64,000 bases of DNA from Hemibagrus wyckioides. Its lineage: Eukaryota > Chordata > Actinopteri > Siluriformes > Bagridae. The notes below the pieces were generated by a model. That model worked only from the letters and a program-made list of their open reading frames with translations. It was not told where the DNA came from and made no database searches. Below are positions 42,306 through 51,480 of the stretch, one piece after another. Position numbers and translations under genes: made by a program. The stretch covers positions 15,413,705 to 15,477,704 of the forward strand of contig NC_080726.1 in the NCBI RefSeq assembly GCF_019097595.1, in the 5' to 3' direction. Numbering within the stretch: the first letter of the stretch is position 1; every line of letters starts with the position of its first letter.

Positions 42306-44676
42306 GTAAGTGTGTGTGTGTGTCGGTGCTGTGCTTCCTGGTTTGCCTTAAATCTCACTTTGTTTGGTCTCGAGGACATAACTATCCTGATGACCGCTGA
42401 TACCTGTGTTGATGTTTTGCTGTGTGTACCGGAAATAAGGAAAGGGTTCAGGCTATTTTCACGTTTGGGGTATTTCACGGAGGGGTAAATAAAATCCAGT
42501 AATATTTTAAGAAGAGTGATTTTATTCTTCTGTGATACTGGACACCATCTAGGTTCGCGTGCGTGCACGTGATGATTAGAAACAGCTCTGATCATCCATT
42601 GCTGAATGGTCGTGTAGAAAGCACAACTTTTGCATGATAATAGTAACCTTTCTATCGCTCTTTATTTATTTTTATATAAGTTGTTGTGAAGCAGGGAGAT
42701 CCTGAAACTGTGTGGACTAAGAAATTGAATTGGAAACTGCGCTTTAAACATGAATTAGATGAGAGTAGAAAGAGGAAGTGAGCAACAATACAGTACAGTA
42801 TACTGCTTAAACTACTTTTTATAGATTAAAGATAAAATTATTACTCATGCACTAATAGCAATACTGTAAATAGGTGCATATGCATTGTATTTATATCTGC
42901 ATTGATTTATTATTTATCTGTGTATTTGCACAGCTTTGCTTTTTATGTTCTTTTTCTTCCTTACCCTTTCATTTTTTATATATTCTGTCTTGTTATTTGT
43001 ATTGGATTCCTGTGTAACCTTCTGAGATCAATGTCTTGTCCTCTTCACTTAACATGACCTATATAAATGTATTTCTATAACATCATCACCTGGATTGTTG
43101 GCTCTGCAGGCAGTAACACAGGGATTGGAAGAGAAACAGCTGTAGATTTGGCCCGGAGAGGAGCTCGTGTTATTTTGGCCTGTCGCAATGTTGTACGTGC
43201 TGAAGTAGCTGTGGCTATCGTCAAAAGAGTGAGAAAATCTACGTTTACTCCTCTATTTATGTCTAAATGCACTGTGGTGCAATGTTAAGATGTGTAACAT
43301 CATGTTGCAGTTAGGTAGGATGTGTATGTCAGGGTTTCAACGACTAAACGTTTAAACTGGACGTTTCATTTGTTTGACCATAGTACTCCCCCTAAAGTTA
43401 TTGCATTATAAAAATTTCTTTTCAGGAGAGCCGAAGCAATAATGTGGTGTTTATGCAGCTGGATCTGGCAAATCAGAAGTCTGTTCGCTCTTTTGCTGAA
43501 ACTTTCCTCAAAACGGAGAAAAGACTGGACATTCTTATCAACAATGCAGGTTTGGTTGAGTTTTGTACCACACCATACAGCAGCCATGTTTATAAAAGGT
43601 CACGTTATAATTAAAGGTTTGAAATAGCTCTTGGGAGAAATCAGAACAGTCATGAAGCTCTTGCTGGGTGGTATTACAAAATTTAGGTGCCATGGTAGTA
43701 AAAGGTTTGCCTGTCTCTGATCTTATGCACCACCAGCAGATCAGTAATTATTGGACCTGAAATACTGGTGGTAAAAAAAAAGTGGTATAGGATAGGATGC
43801 GGTGAGGCCTTAGAAGCTTGTATTTGATCTTTGTATGAGTAAGGACTCTAGCAGCCAAATTTTGACATCATGTGAATATCAGCTGGGGTTTGAATACATG
43901 CCTTAATTATTTCCTCCACAGCCTATTTTCTTAATGCTCATATCTGGGTTTTTTTGTAGGAGTTTATATGCAGGGCACCACAGAGGATGGTCTTGGGTTG
44001 ATGTTTGGAGTCAATCATATTGGTCACTTCCTCCTGACCAATCTCTTACTGGACAGACTCAAAGAGTGTGGGCCAAGCAGGATTGTTACTGTATCGTCAA
44101 TGTGTCATGAGTTTGGAAACCTTGACTTTAACCTCCTTAGTGCTCACAAGGAATTTGGAAAAGGCAACTCTTTAATGAATGTCTTCAGGATATATAGCAA
44201 CAGTAAGCTATGCAATGTGCTGTTTACACATGAACTTGCAAAGAGACTTCAGGGAACTCAGGTCACGTGCTACAGCCTCCACCCAGGTCAGCATTCCTCT
44301 TTTTATTATAGTCTAGTGATAAGGAATCTGACAGTATTTACAAATCTCCTGCTATTTTATGTAGTTATTTTTAATAATTTCCTTGAATTAAATCTGTCCT
44401 ACCTTATGCTCTGCAGGTTCTATCAATTCAGAGTTGGCTCGCAATGTTCAGCCAGGGGTGAAGAAGTTGTTGAAATTTATAGGAGCCCTGTTCTTCAAAG
44501 ATGTGGAGTCAGGTGCCCAGACTACTCTATACTGTGCACTCCAAGAGGGCATTGAAGGCCTGAGTGGTCGATATTTCTCCAACTGTGGATTAAAGGAAGT
44601 TCAGGCCAAGGCTAAGGATGATGCAGTGGCTAAGAAGCTCTGGGAAGTGAGCGAGAAGTTGTGTGGCCTGGCATGA
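42182..44676 (+). CDS. dhrs13: Dehydrogenase/reductase SDR family member 13 (exons joined)
   Basis: Five exons (42182-42305, 43110-43228, 43426-43549, 43960-44286, 44417-44676) give a 317-residue protein. An N-terminal hydrophobic segment ([15 protein letters not shown]) suggests a membrane anchor. SDR motifs follow: the Rossmann TGSNTGIG, NNAG, and the active site YSNSK, with VTVSSMCHE holding the catalytic Ser. The C-terminal [19 protein letters not shown] and RYFSNC closely match DHRS13 as recalled, which separates it from RDH11/12/14. The human protein has a long extra tail absent here. Family members use NADP(H) with retinoid-like substrates; the substrate here is not known. SEZ6 and DHRS13 are neighbours in human 17q11.2. 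Fish often have several dhrs13 copies. Confidence 0.88.
43110..43228 (+). CDS. dhrs13: dhrs13 exon 2 (cofactor-binding)
   Basis: After GGCTCTGCAG. It encodes [20 protein letters not shown], then [14 protein letters not shown] and ends AAAAGA|GTGAGA in phase 0. It contains the dinucleotide-binding glycine motif and the Arg-rich NADP(H)-preferring segment. Confidence 0.9.
43426..43549 (+). CDS. dhrs13: dhrs13 exon 3
   Basis: After TTCTTTTCAG. It encodes [20 protein letters not shown], then [20 protein letters not shown] and A, ending in the split Gly of NNAG. Confidence 0.9.
43960..44286 (+). CDS. dhrs13: dhrs13 exon 4 (catalytic)
   Basis: After TTTTTTGTAG. It encodes [40 protein letters not shown], the active-site [11 protein letters not shown], and CYSLHPG, ending at CCAG|GTCAGC. 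Reading through the donor adds an unrelated tail and should be ignored. Confidence 0.92.
44417..44676 (+). CDS. dhrs13: dhrs13 exon 5
   Basis: After ATGCTCTGCAG. It begins [16 protein letters not shown] and ends [11 protein letters not shown] with TGA at 44674-44676. Confidence 0.92.
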
Positions 44677-44909
44677 AATAATCTCCGGACGATATTTTCA
44701 AATAGATAGCTATATAATGGTTTGGAGACTTTCGTAAATTCTGTGTAGAGTACTATATACAAGAGCTGAATCTACTTGGTCAGACTATCATAATTCAGGA
44801 ATGATCTAAACGTTTTGTATGGAGTAAAATCCATCAGCACATTTGACATGCTTATTAAAAAAAACATGAATGTGATCATGGTGCATGCTTAAACTCTCAT
44901 ACTTCTAAT

Positions 44910-44915
44910 AATAAA
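44910..44915 (+). promoter_or_regulatory. Candidate polyadenylation signal for dhrs13
   Basis: AATAAA about 235 bp after the stop codon; the first canonical hexamer on this strand. Confidence 0.45.
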
Positions 44916-45769
44916 CCCACATGACAATGAACATCTGCCAATGAAATTCCCAGGCTTATAAGGCAGCAGATCAGCTCCATGTCTACAGTTGCATGACAGA
45001 GGTTGTATTTGCCAAGTGTGACTTTAATTATAAAGTTAAGTATATTTTGAATTACATTCTTTTTCATTTGTTTTGTAAGTGACAGGGTGGGGCATCGAAC
45101 AAGTTGTTAAACGTCACACCCTTCAGTGGCATCCATTAGACTAACGAACTCATACCATAAGATGTGCAAGTAATTATTGTATTGTATTTATAGCTAGAAC
45201 TCAATGACTATGAAGACATTATACAGGAAGGAAAAATAACTGTCTGCATTGACAACTTAGAAACTAATAAAGTTAATTAAGCTTTGACAAATTTGTGTAC
45301 TGATGGCACATAAGATGCATAACATTTTAAATTGTCCTATTTATTCATTTTACCCTTTCAGTGTGCAAAGGTGACTGTGAGTCAAGTTTTAAGTTACATC
45401 ATTTCAAATGGTCTTCATTCTAAACTGTTAAATATACAAGTAGAAGTCCTTGTATTTGGAATGAATTATGTTTTTCACCTACAGTGTCCACAAGAACAAC
45501 CATGTGACCACCCAGCACTACCCGTGTGTCTTTGCTAACTTAGTATTTTTAGGGACTAAATTCAATAAAATAAGTGTCCCAAATGACTTAAAAAGTCATT
45601 TAGGAGAGGCACATTCCTTTCCAGGACCCATAAATGAATATTATTGCTCGAGTATAGCAAATCAGGGCAGAAGATGTAGCTTTTATTGAAAACGAGACTC
45701 TTTATTGTTTAGAAAACTAGAAATCAATTTCATAGTTTTATTGTGTAACTTGTGTGTATCCATTTACAG

Positions 45770-45930
45770 CTTTTGGCAGACACCTTTATCCAGAGCAACT
45801 TACTTTTATCTCTTTTATGCAACTGAGTAGTTGGACGTTAAGGGCCTTGATTAAGGGCCCTGCAGTGGCAGCATGGAATTCCTGGGATTCCAGTATGCCA
45901 ATGTCTTAACCACTGAGCCTTGGAAATTTA
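45770..45930. repeat. Interspersed repeat fragment (fish type)
   Basis: Contains TTTGGCAGACACCTTTATCC, CAGAGCAACTTACTTTTATC, GTTAAGGGCCTTGATTAAGG and CTTAACCACTGAGCC. Recognisable as a decayed common fish retroposon. Confidence 0.6.
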
Positions 45931-46276
45931 TCAGTTCATTTCAGATAGAGCCTTTTAATCTTAGACAAGGTTAAAATTCACCAGAATATCATTTTACAAT
46001 AAAATAAAGTTACAATATCCTCTGGCATTTTCATGTCAATTGTCATTTGTACTTTTGTACAATAGTGTGATTGTTATGGGTTCTGACTGTTAAGGGTGCT
46101 GCTGTCAAATACTATGTCTAGCGAATATGGTGACAAAATTTCACACAACATTCAGGATTTATCTAAAATGTTTTAAAGATTTGTTTATATCATCTCCCAA
46201 GTCATGGCACAAGAAACAAGGGAATTCTGTGCTAATAGTATTTTATTGTGAGAACAAATGAAAGAGTCTAAAGAGA

Positions 46277-46282
46277 TTTATT
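46277..46282 (-). promoter_or_regulatory. Candidate polyadenylation signal for gemin4
   Basis: TTTATT on the plus strand, AATAAA on the minus strand, about 40 bp past the stop. Further hexamers lie at 46314-46319 and 46242-46247. Confidence 0.4.
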
Positions 46283-46320
46283 TGTAAATCAATCAATAAC
46301 ATTAAGTTGCCATTTTATTC

Positions 46321-49300
46321 TCACAGCTGAGCAATCTTCTGATGCAGGACAGCTCTCATGTCTGTACACTGTAGATTGTCTGAAATAGTAGTCAGGAAGT
46401 GGCGTGTATTTGATACCTGTAGGGTAGTGCAACTTTTGGGGTATGCAGACAGTACAGCTTCATAGTGAGACAGAATGTCCAGTGCACACAGAAACAAAGG
46501 CTCCGGCTGTCCAGGAATCATCACCTGCATGTGGAGCACATGGCAGAACAACTGAGTCAGCACAAACAGGACCTCTTGACTGAGATTTCCACTAGTCATT
46601 ACGGGGCTTTTAGGGGAAGTGGTCGTGGATTGGAGTGGCACTTTGTTCTTCACAGAGTCTATGATGCCCCTCATGGCAGAAGCACATAGCAGGCCTACAT
46701 GTGCCCAGCCTTGAGGAGGTAACCATCCTTCACAGCTGGAGCCACAAAGCAGCTGAAACATACGCAGCAGGAACACAGACACCTGCAGGTCATGAGCAAA
46801 AGAACGAAGATCAAGCAATGGAAGAAAGTCCACATATTCCAGGGAGTATGGTACATGAAGCTTATCTGACTGGAGGAGTTCATTCAAGACTTTTAATAGT
46901 CGCTGCCATTCGCTAACTGTGCACCAGGGGAGAACCTGAGACACTGCAACCAACAGACCTTTACTGAACATGTTTACTTCCTCTGGGTTGAGCAAGTTTA
47001 GACACAGAGAGTCCAGCATTATTTCCTGAATGTGATCTGAGAGACAACAACATTCAATCCAGGCCAAAAGGCCAGTGCCTTGCCCATAATGAGGCAATAC
47101 CAATCCAGACCACTCCTGCTCAGAAAGCTCAGATACAGCCAGAAGGGAGCTTGGCACTTCATATTTGAAATGCTCTCCCCACACTTGTTTTAGGTGAATG
47201 CGGACAGTCCAGTCAAGTTCTTCCACTTTCGAATAAAGCCAAGAAAGTGCTCTGGACCAAGTACTAGGAGCTAGAGCCACTTCCTTGCCAACTGCCTTGC
47301 CCATTGTGGTCAAAATGGAGATCAACAGCTCTTTGGATTCAAGAGATAAAACAATATCACTTTCTAATTGTTGCTCCCAGCACTTACTGCCATTATTCAA
47401 AAGCTGAGCAAGACAGTATAGGAGAGCAAATGGGGAGCAGTTCATTATCCAGTGAGTGTCATCATCTGTGGATATACAGGCCAATGCTGACTGGAAAAGT
47501 CGAAGGCACACTTCAAGTCTGCAGGGTTGGGGACTTACAAAGGAAAGGTAAGGCAAGACAAAAGCATGTACAATATCCACTGGCAGGAGGAAGCTTAGTT
47601 CTTCTCCCGTTTGACCAGTAATTTTGGACGCCATTAACATTGACAGGAAACAAAGAAACTGTTCTTCCTCTTGTGGTGAAGAAAGTTTGTTCCACATAGT
47701 ATCTTGCAGACATCTGCATAACAAGTTGTGTTCTTTGTTTCTTGTCCCAATCGTGTCCATTGATGTGCTCATAAATCCAGAAAGCTGCTGGAGAATCTGA
47801 GCAAGGAGGGTATGAGCACCAAGGTTCACCACAGCCATGTGGCAGCATCGGTGCATGGTGGCCTCAGGGTTCTGGAAGGCCACACGAGCCACAGCATTAA
47901 CAGCTGAACTCAAGCTGCTTTTTGCTTCACCCTGAATAATGCAATTAAATGCCAGATTGAGCTCCTCATCATAGCCTACTGTTACAGCATTGGGAAGGCA
48001 GCCATGCAAACCTTTCTTTGATAAAGTAAGAATTTCAGAAAGATTTGAATTCTTATCTGGTAAAGGCAGCTGGGAAAATATTTCCACAATAATATCCTTA
48101 AGCTTTTTGCAGTGTTTTACATCAGCATTGCTTTGGCATTTGGAGATGAGACAAGAGACTAAGGCCATGACAAGGTCTTTTTTCTGAAATGCACTTTTGT
48201 TTCTCTCAATGCAGTTTAACCACTCTGTGTCACTGAAAATCTGGCTCAGTTTGGAGGCAAAAAGTTTAGGGAGCTCCTCAAAACCCTTCAGACTGCTGTC
48301 AATGATCGTTATGGCAACACTTGCTATTTCATTTGATGGACTTTCAGGTACATTAAAAGATGTGGATGCAAGCAAATCTTCCAAAGTTCTTTTCAAACTA
48401 TTTACAGTCTGTCCATTTTCCCCCAGGTTCCCAGAATGGACTTCCAAAGACTTAAGAACTCTGCCCAGGCTCTCCTTGAGACGGATTGCTAAAGCACTCG
48501 GGTCATTAGTGGGCATCTTCAATAACCGATTGTTTTCCCATACACGCATTACTTCAAGTATTGTCTCTGTGGCTTGGTTTAATGTAATTCCATATGGCTT
48601 GCTCTGAGCAGGAGTGAGTATAGCTGCAAGATCTCTGTGAGACTCACGTATGGCCTGAATAAGATCAACATCTTCTGAAGGATTATTTCTCTTTTGCATG
48701 CTCACTGAGCGGGAAATGTTTTGGAGTTTGACTTCAGCTGGTAGGACTGTTGCATCGTTCAACAGATAGTAGGTGTACAGCATGTCTAGGCAGTTGGAGA
48801 GAGCAAAATAACATATCTCAGATGATGTTACTGCATCCTTTATGTCCTTCAGTCCTTGGAATAAGATGGACATCATGCTTGTGTTGGACACCTCCACATC
48901 TGGGTCTGGTTTAAATCGTTTTGAAGCTTGGGGTGAGCAGTCAGGAAGAGTCTGTGTGAAATGGACAAACCGGGCAGTAAAGATTTGGTCAAGGTTGTCC
49001 TCGGTTTCGTTCCTTCCTTTCAACAGCTCCCACCACACTTCCAGCAAAAATATCACATCAGCTTCTGTAGTGTCCCTTGTAACATGTTTGACTAATTTCT
49101 CCAGCTCTGTGCACTGCTGAACTGATTCAAAGCACTGGAGCAACTCAACATAGATCCTGAAGAAGCCCATGGATTTGATCAGTTCAAACATTAATGTATG
49201 GTTAATATTAGGAAGGCTATTCTGAAAGGCAAATAATGGATTTTCCCTCCAACTGATATCAAGATCCTCCCCTTTCTCATTCTCCAAAATTTTACTCCAT

Positions 49301-49514
49301 AGAATACACAGAATCCTCTTTCTCCAGTGAAGCCTCTCTTGTTTGGTTACACACAACTGTCCACATACTTCAGTGACTGCCTGAACAATCGAGCGTCCAA
49401 TGTGCTTCCAGTCCTCTTTTCTCAAAGCAGACAGAGGCTCTGGCTGGCATAACTGATTTGCCAGTAGAAATCCACCCTGCAAGACAGCAGACTTCTCACA
49501 GGACAGCCAGGACT
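46321..49514 (-). CDS. gemin4: gemin4 exon 2 (nearly whole coding sequence)
   Basis: The acceptor on the minus strand is TTTTGCCTTCAG, and the exon begins AGTCCTGGCTG at 49514. The open frame extends upstream to 49581 only by chance (about 22 codons of intron). The stop TGA is at 46323-46321. Protein is leucine-rich and alpha-helical throughout with no transmembrane segment. Confidence 0.95.
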
Positions 49515-50880
49515 CTGAAGGCAAAACAGACAACATTATAACGTAGCTGTTAAAATGGTTTCTGCCATCACTTTTTAGCATACATGGTTTTTTGTATGAA
49601 GGTCATTTTATGCTTTACAGCAGCAATTTTATAACTTTTTTTTTAATTTACAAAATATAATGATTATAATAATGATGATATATAATGATTATAATGAATT
49701 ATTTATTCTAATTATTCAGTAAAATTAGAAAATAAATGGTTATCTTTTACTTTGTGTATATAAACAAGGAAAGACTATATATCTACTGATTCTGAACAGC
49801 ATAAAATGTTTATGTAATTACTACCAAACTAGCTAACTATGCATGTATGCATGTATGTATGTATGTATGCATGCATGTATGTACACTATATTGCCAAAGG
49901 TTTTAGGACACCCCTCCAAATCACTGAATTCAGCTGTCAGGCCAGTGAAAGGAACTCTTAATGCTTCAGCATACCAAGACATTTTGGACAATTTCATGCT
50001 CCCAATTTTGTGGGAACAGTTTGGGGATGACCCCTTCCTGTTCCAACATCACTGTTCACCAGTGCACAAAGCAAGGTCCATAAAGACATGGATGAGTGAG
50101 TTTGGTGTGGAGGAACTTCAGAGTCCCCCGACCTCAACCTGAACATTTTTGGGATGAATTAGAGCGGAGACTGCGAGCCTGGCCTTCACATCCAACATCA
50201 ATGCCTGACCTCACAAATGCACTTCTAGAGAAATGGTCAAAAATTCCCATAAACACACTCCTAAACCTTGTGGAAAGCCTTCCCAGAAGATTTGAAGCTA
50301 TTATAGCTGCAAAGTGTGGGCTAACTCCATAATACATTCATGTGCATGGAAAGGCAGACGTCCCAGTTTTAACTTGGCTCGCAGTCTCCGCTCTAATTCA
50401 TCCCAAAGGTGTTCTTATCAGGTTGAGGTGCAGGCCAGTCATGTTCCTCCACACCAAACTCACTCATCCATGTCTTTATGGTCATGTTAGAACAGGAAGG
50501 GGTCATCCTCAAACTGCTGCTACAAAGTTGGGAGCATGAAATTGTCCAAAATAGCTTGGTATGCTGAAGCATTAAGAGATCCTTTCACTGGAACTAAGGT
50601 TTATGATTTGGAGACGTGTCCCAAAACCTTTGCCATTATAGTGTATGTATGTATGAATGAATGAATGAATGAATGAATGAATTAATAAACGAACTTAGTC
50701 ACACACGGATCTATCATGCTTATTATACAAATTGCGGATCAAGCATAAACCTAAAAATACGATTAATTGTGCAGCATCATAAGTACACATAAAAGAAATC
50801 ACAGATTAAAAGTGAACAGAATGTGCATGAATACAGATAGAGATATTAATAGAGTTTAATAGTGTATTACCTTGGTCCAT
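46321..50880 (-). CDS. gemin4: Gem-associated protein 4 (two exons joined)
   Basis: Exon 1 (50880-50871) encodes only ATGGACCAAG; exon 2 (49514-46321) encodes the rest, giving 1067 residues, close to human GEMIN4 (about 1058). The joined start MDQESWLSCEKSAVLQGGFL aligns with the recalled human MDL...ILHGGFLLAEQL. Other matches are RKEDWKHIGRSIVQA, LLAWIECCCLS, NPEEVNMFSKGLLVA, QVLPWCTVSEWQRL and HVPYSLEYVDFLPLL. A basic stretch SKRFKPDPD sits where human GEMIN4 has its nuclear localisation signal. GEMIN4 is a helical scaffold of the SMN complex, bound through Gemin3/DDX20, acting in snRNP assembly in the cytoplasm and Cajal bodies. The intron is 1.36 kb and carries a Tc1-derived palindrome. 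The reading frame is intact. Confidence 0.95.
49515..50870. other. gemin4 intron 1
   Basis: Holds ATGT microsatellites at about 49838-49880 and 50646-50690 that flank an inverted Tc1-like element (49882-50645). Confidence 0.85.
49882..50645. mobile_element. Palindromic Tc1-like element derivative
   Basis: Ends are inverted: left TACACTATATTGCCAAAGG, right complement TACACTATAATGGCAAAGG, then TTTTAGGACACCCCTCCAAA-like sequence. The left half encodes part of a Tc1 transposase on the plus strand (NASAYQDILDNFMLPILWEQ, then WMSEFGVEEL and FWDELERRLRAWPSHPTS). The right half is an inverted, more decayed copy of part of the same region. The two arms (roughly 49882-50180 and 50370-50645) could pair. 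The N-terminal DNA-binding part of the transposase is missing, so it cannot be autonomous. Confidence 0.85.
50871..50880 (-). CDS. gemin4: gemin4 exon 1, start codon
   Basis: On the minus strand ATGGACCAAG followed by GTAATAC. The donor joins in phase to exon 2 as Met-Asp-Gln-Glu. An in-frame open stretch continues upstream to an ATG at 51042, which would add 54 residues of unlikely sequence; I prefer 50880 because it matches the Met-Asp start of known GEMIN4. Confidence 0.82.
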
Positions 50881-51434
50881 AATTGCTCTGCTTGGAACTA
50901 TGTAAACAAAATCAGACCAAGAAGTCCGCGTGTTTATTCCTTGCAGATTATCTGTAAATAAAACACTGCGATACTGACTTTGTGTTGATGAGATGGATCT
51001 GTGATACAATGTGTTATATACCGCTACATGCGGACTGAACACTCAAAAGCAGACGCTTATGTACACACTTCCGCATCAACGACATGAAGAGAAGACCGAC
51101 TGAATGCGACATATCCGTATGGCTCTGTGTAAATAGCGCCCCTGTGCGTTTATGGAGTTTCTATATAGTCCTGGCTAATTCGTAGCCGATTTGCTTCCTT
51201 GTGTTTTAGAAAGCAGTGTGCTCCAGTGAGTTTTTTGGGAAAGTCATAAATAGAAATAAATCTGGATGTTGCTCAGGTCCTGATTAAGCCAGAAGGAGAC
51301 ATGTGGTGCGCAGCGCGTGACTTGGGATAGGATCAGGTGTTACTTGCATTTATTTGGAAGCGAAAGTGAAAGCGGTTTATTTGCATGGCGGTTTGTTGGA
51401 GCTCTGGATGCACGTCTTTGAAACTGGGTCTATA
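50881..51434. promoter_or_regulatory. Divergent promoter region between gemin4 and the tapasin-family gene
   Basis: The two start codons are head to head, 554 bp apart, so this short stretch probably contains both promoters and 5' UTRs. No clear TATA box at a proper distance was seen for either gene. A composite ETS/IRF-like motif sits near the right end, 62 bp before the tapasin-family start. Confidence 0.7.
51356..51373 (+). promoter_or_regulatory. Composite EICE/ISRE-like site
   Basis: GGAAGCGAAAGTGAAAGC contains GGAANNGAAA (ETS-IRF composite) overlapping GAAANNGAAA (IRF/ISRE core). It lies just upstream of the tapasin-family gene, as expected for interferon-induced MHC class I pathway genes. 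Confidence 0.65.
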
Positions 51435-51435
51435 A
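51385..51435 (+). other. Short uORF ending in TAATG overlap with the tapbpl start
   Basis: A 16-codon frame starts ATGGCGG and ends TAA at 51433-51435, sharing its last A with the ATG of the main frame. Present in the mRNA only if transcription starts upstream of 51385, which is unknown. Confidence 0.4.
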
Positions 51436-51480
51436 TGATTACTGCTTTTAGTGGATTTTTTCTTGTTCTGGTGTTTTCAG
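51435..51480 (+). CDS. tapbpl: tapbpl exon 1 (signal peptide)
   Basis: Encodes [15 protein letters not shown], a hydrophobic signal sequence, ending in a split Gly codon at TCAG|GTGAGC. Confidence 0.75.

Larger units (their letters stand above)
44677..46320. other. Convergent intergenic region between dhrs13 and gemin4
   Basis: Both genes end toward this 1.6-kb stretch. It holds candidate poly(A) signals for each and one interspersed-repeat fragment (45770-45930). No gene recognised. Confidence 0.75.

Noticed and set aside
46465..49120. Several plus-strand frames (up to 136 codons) across gemin4
   Set aside because: They are antisense shadows of the intact 1067-residue gemin4 frame.
46321..49581. 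Initial thought that the large minus-strand frame was URB2 or another ribosome-biogenesis scaffold
   Set aside because: Specific stretches (GGFLLANQL, LLAWIECCCLS, NPEEVNMFSKG) match GEMIN4, and length and two-exon structure fit it.
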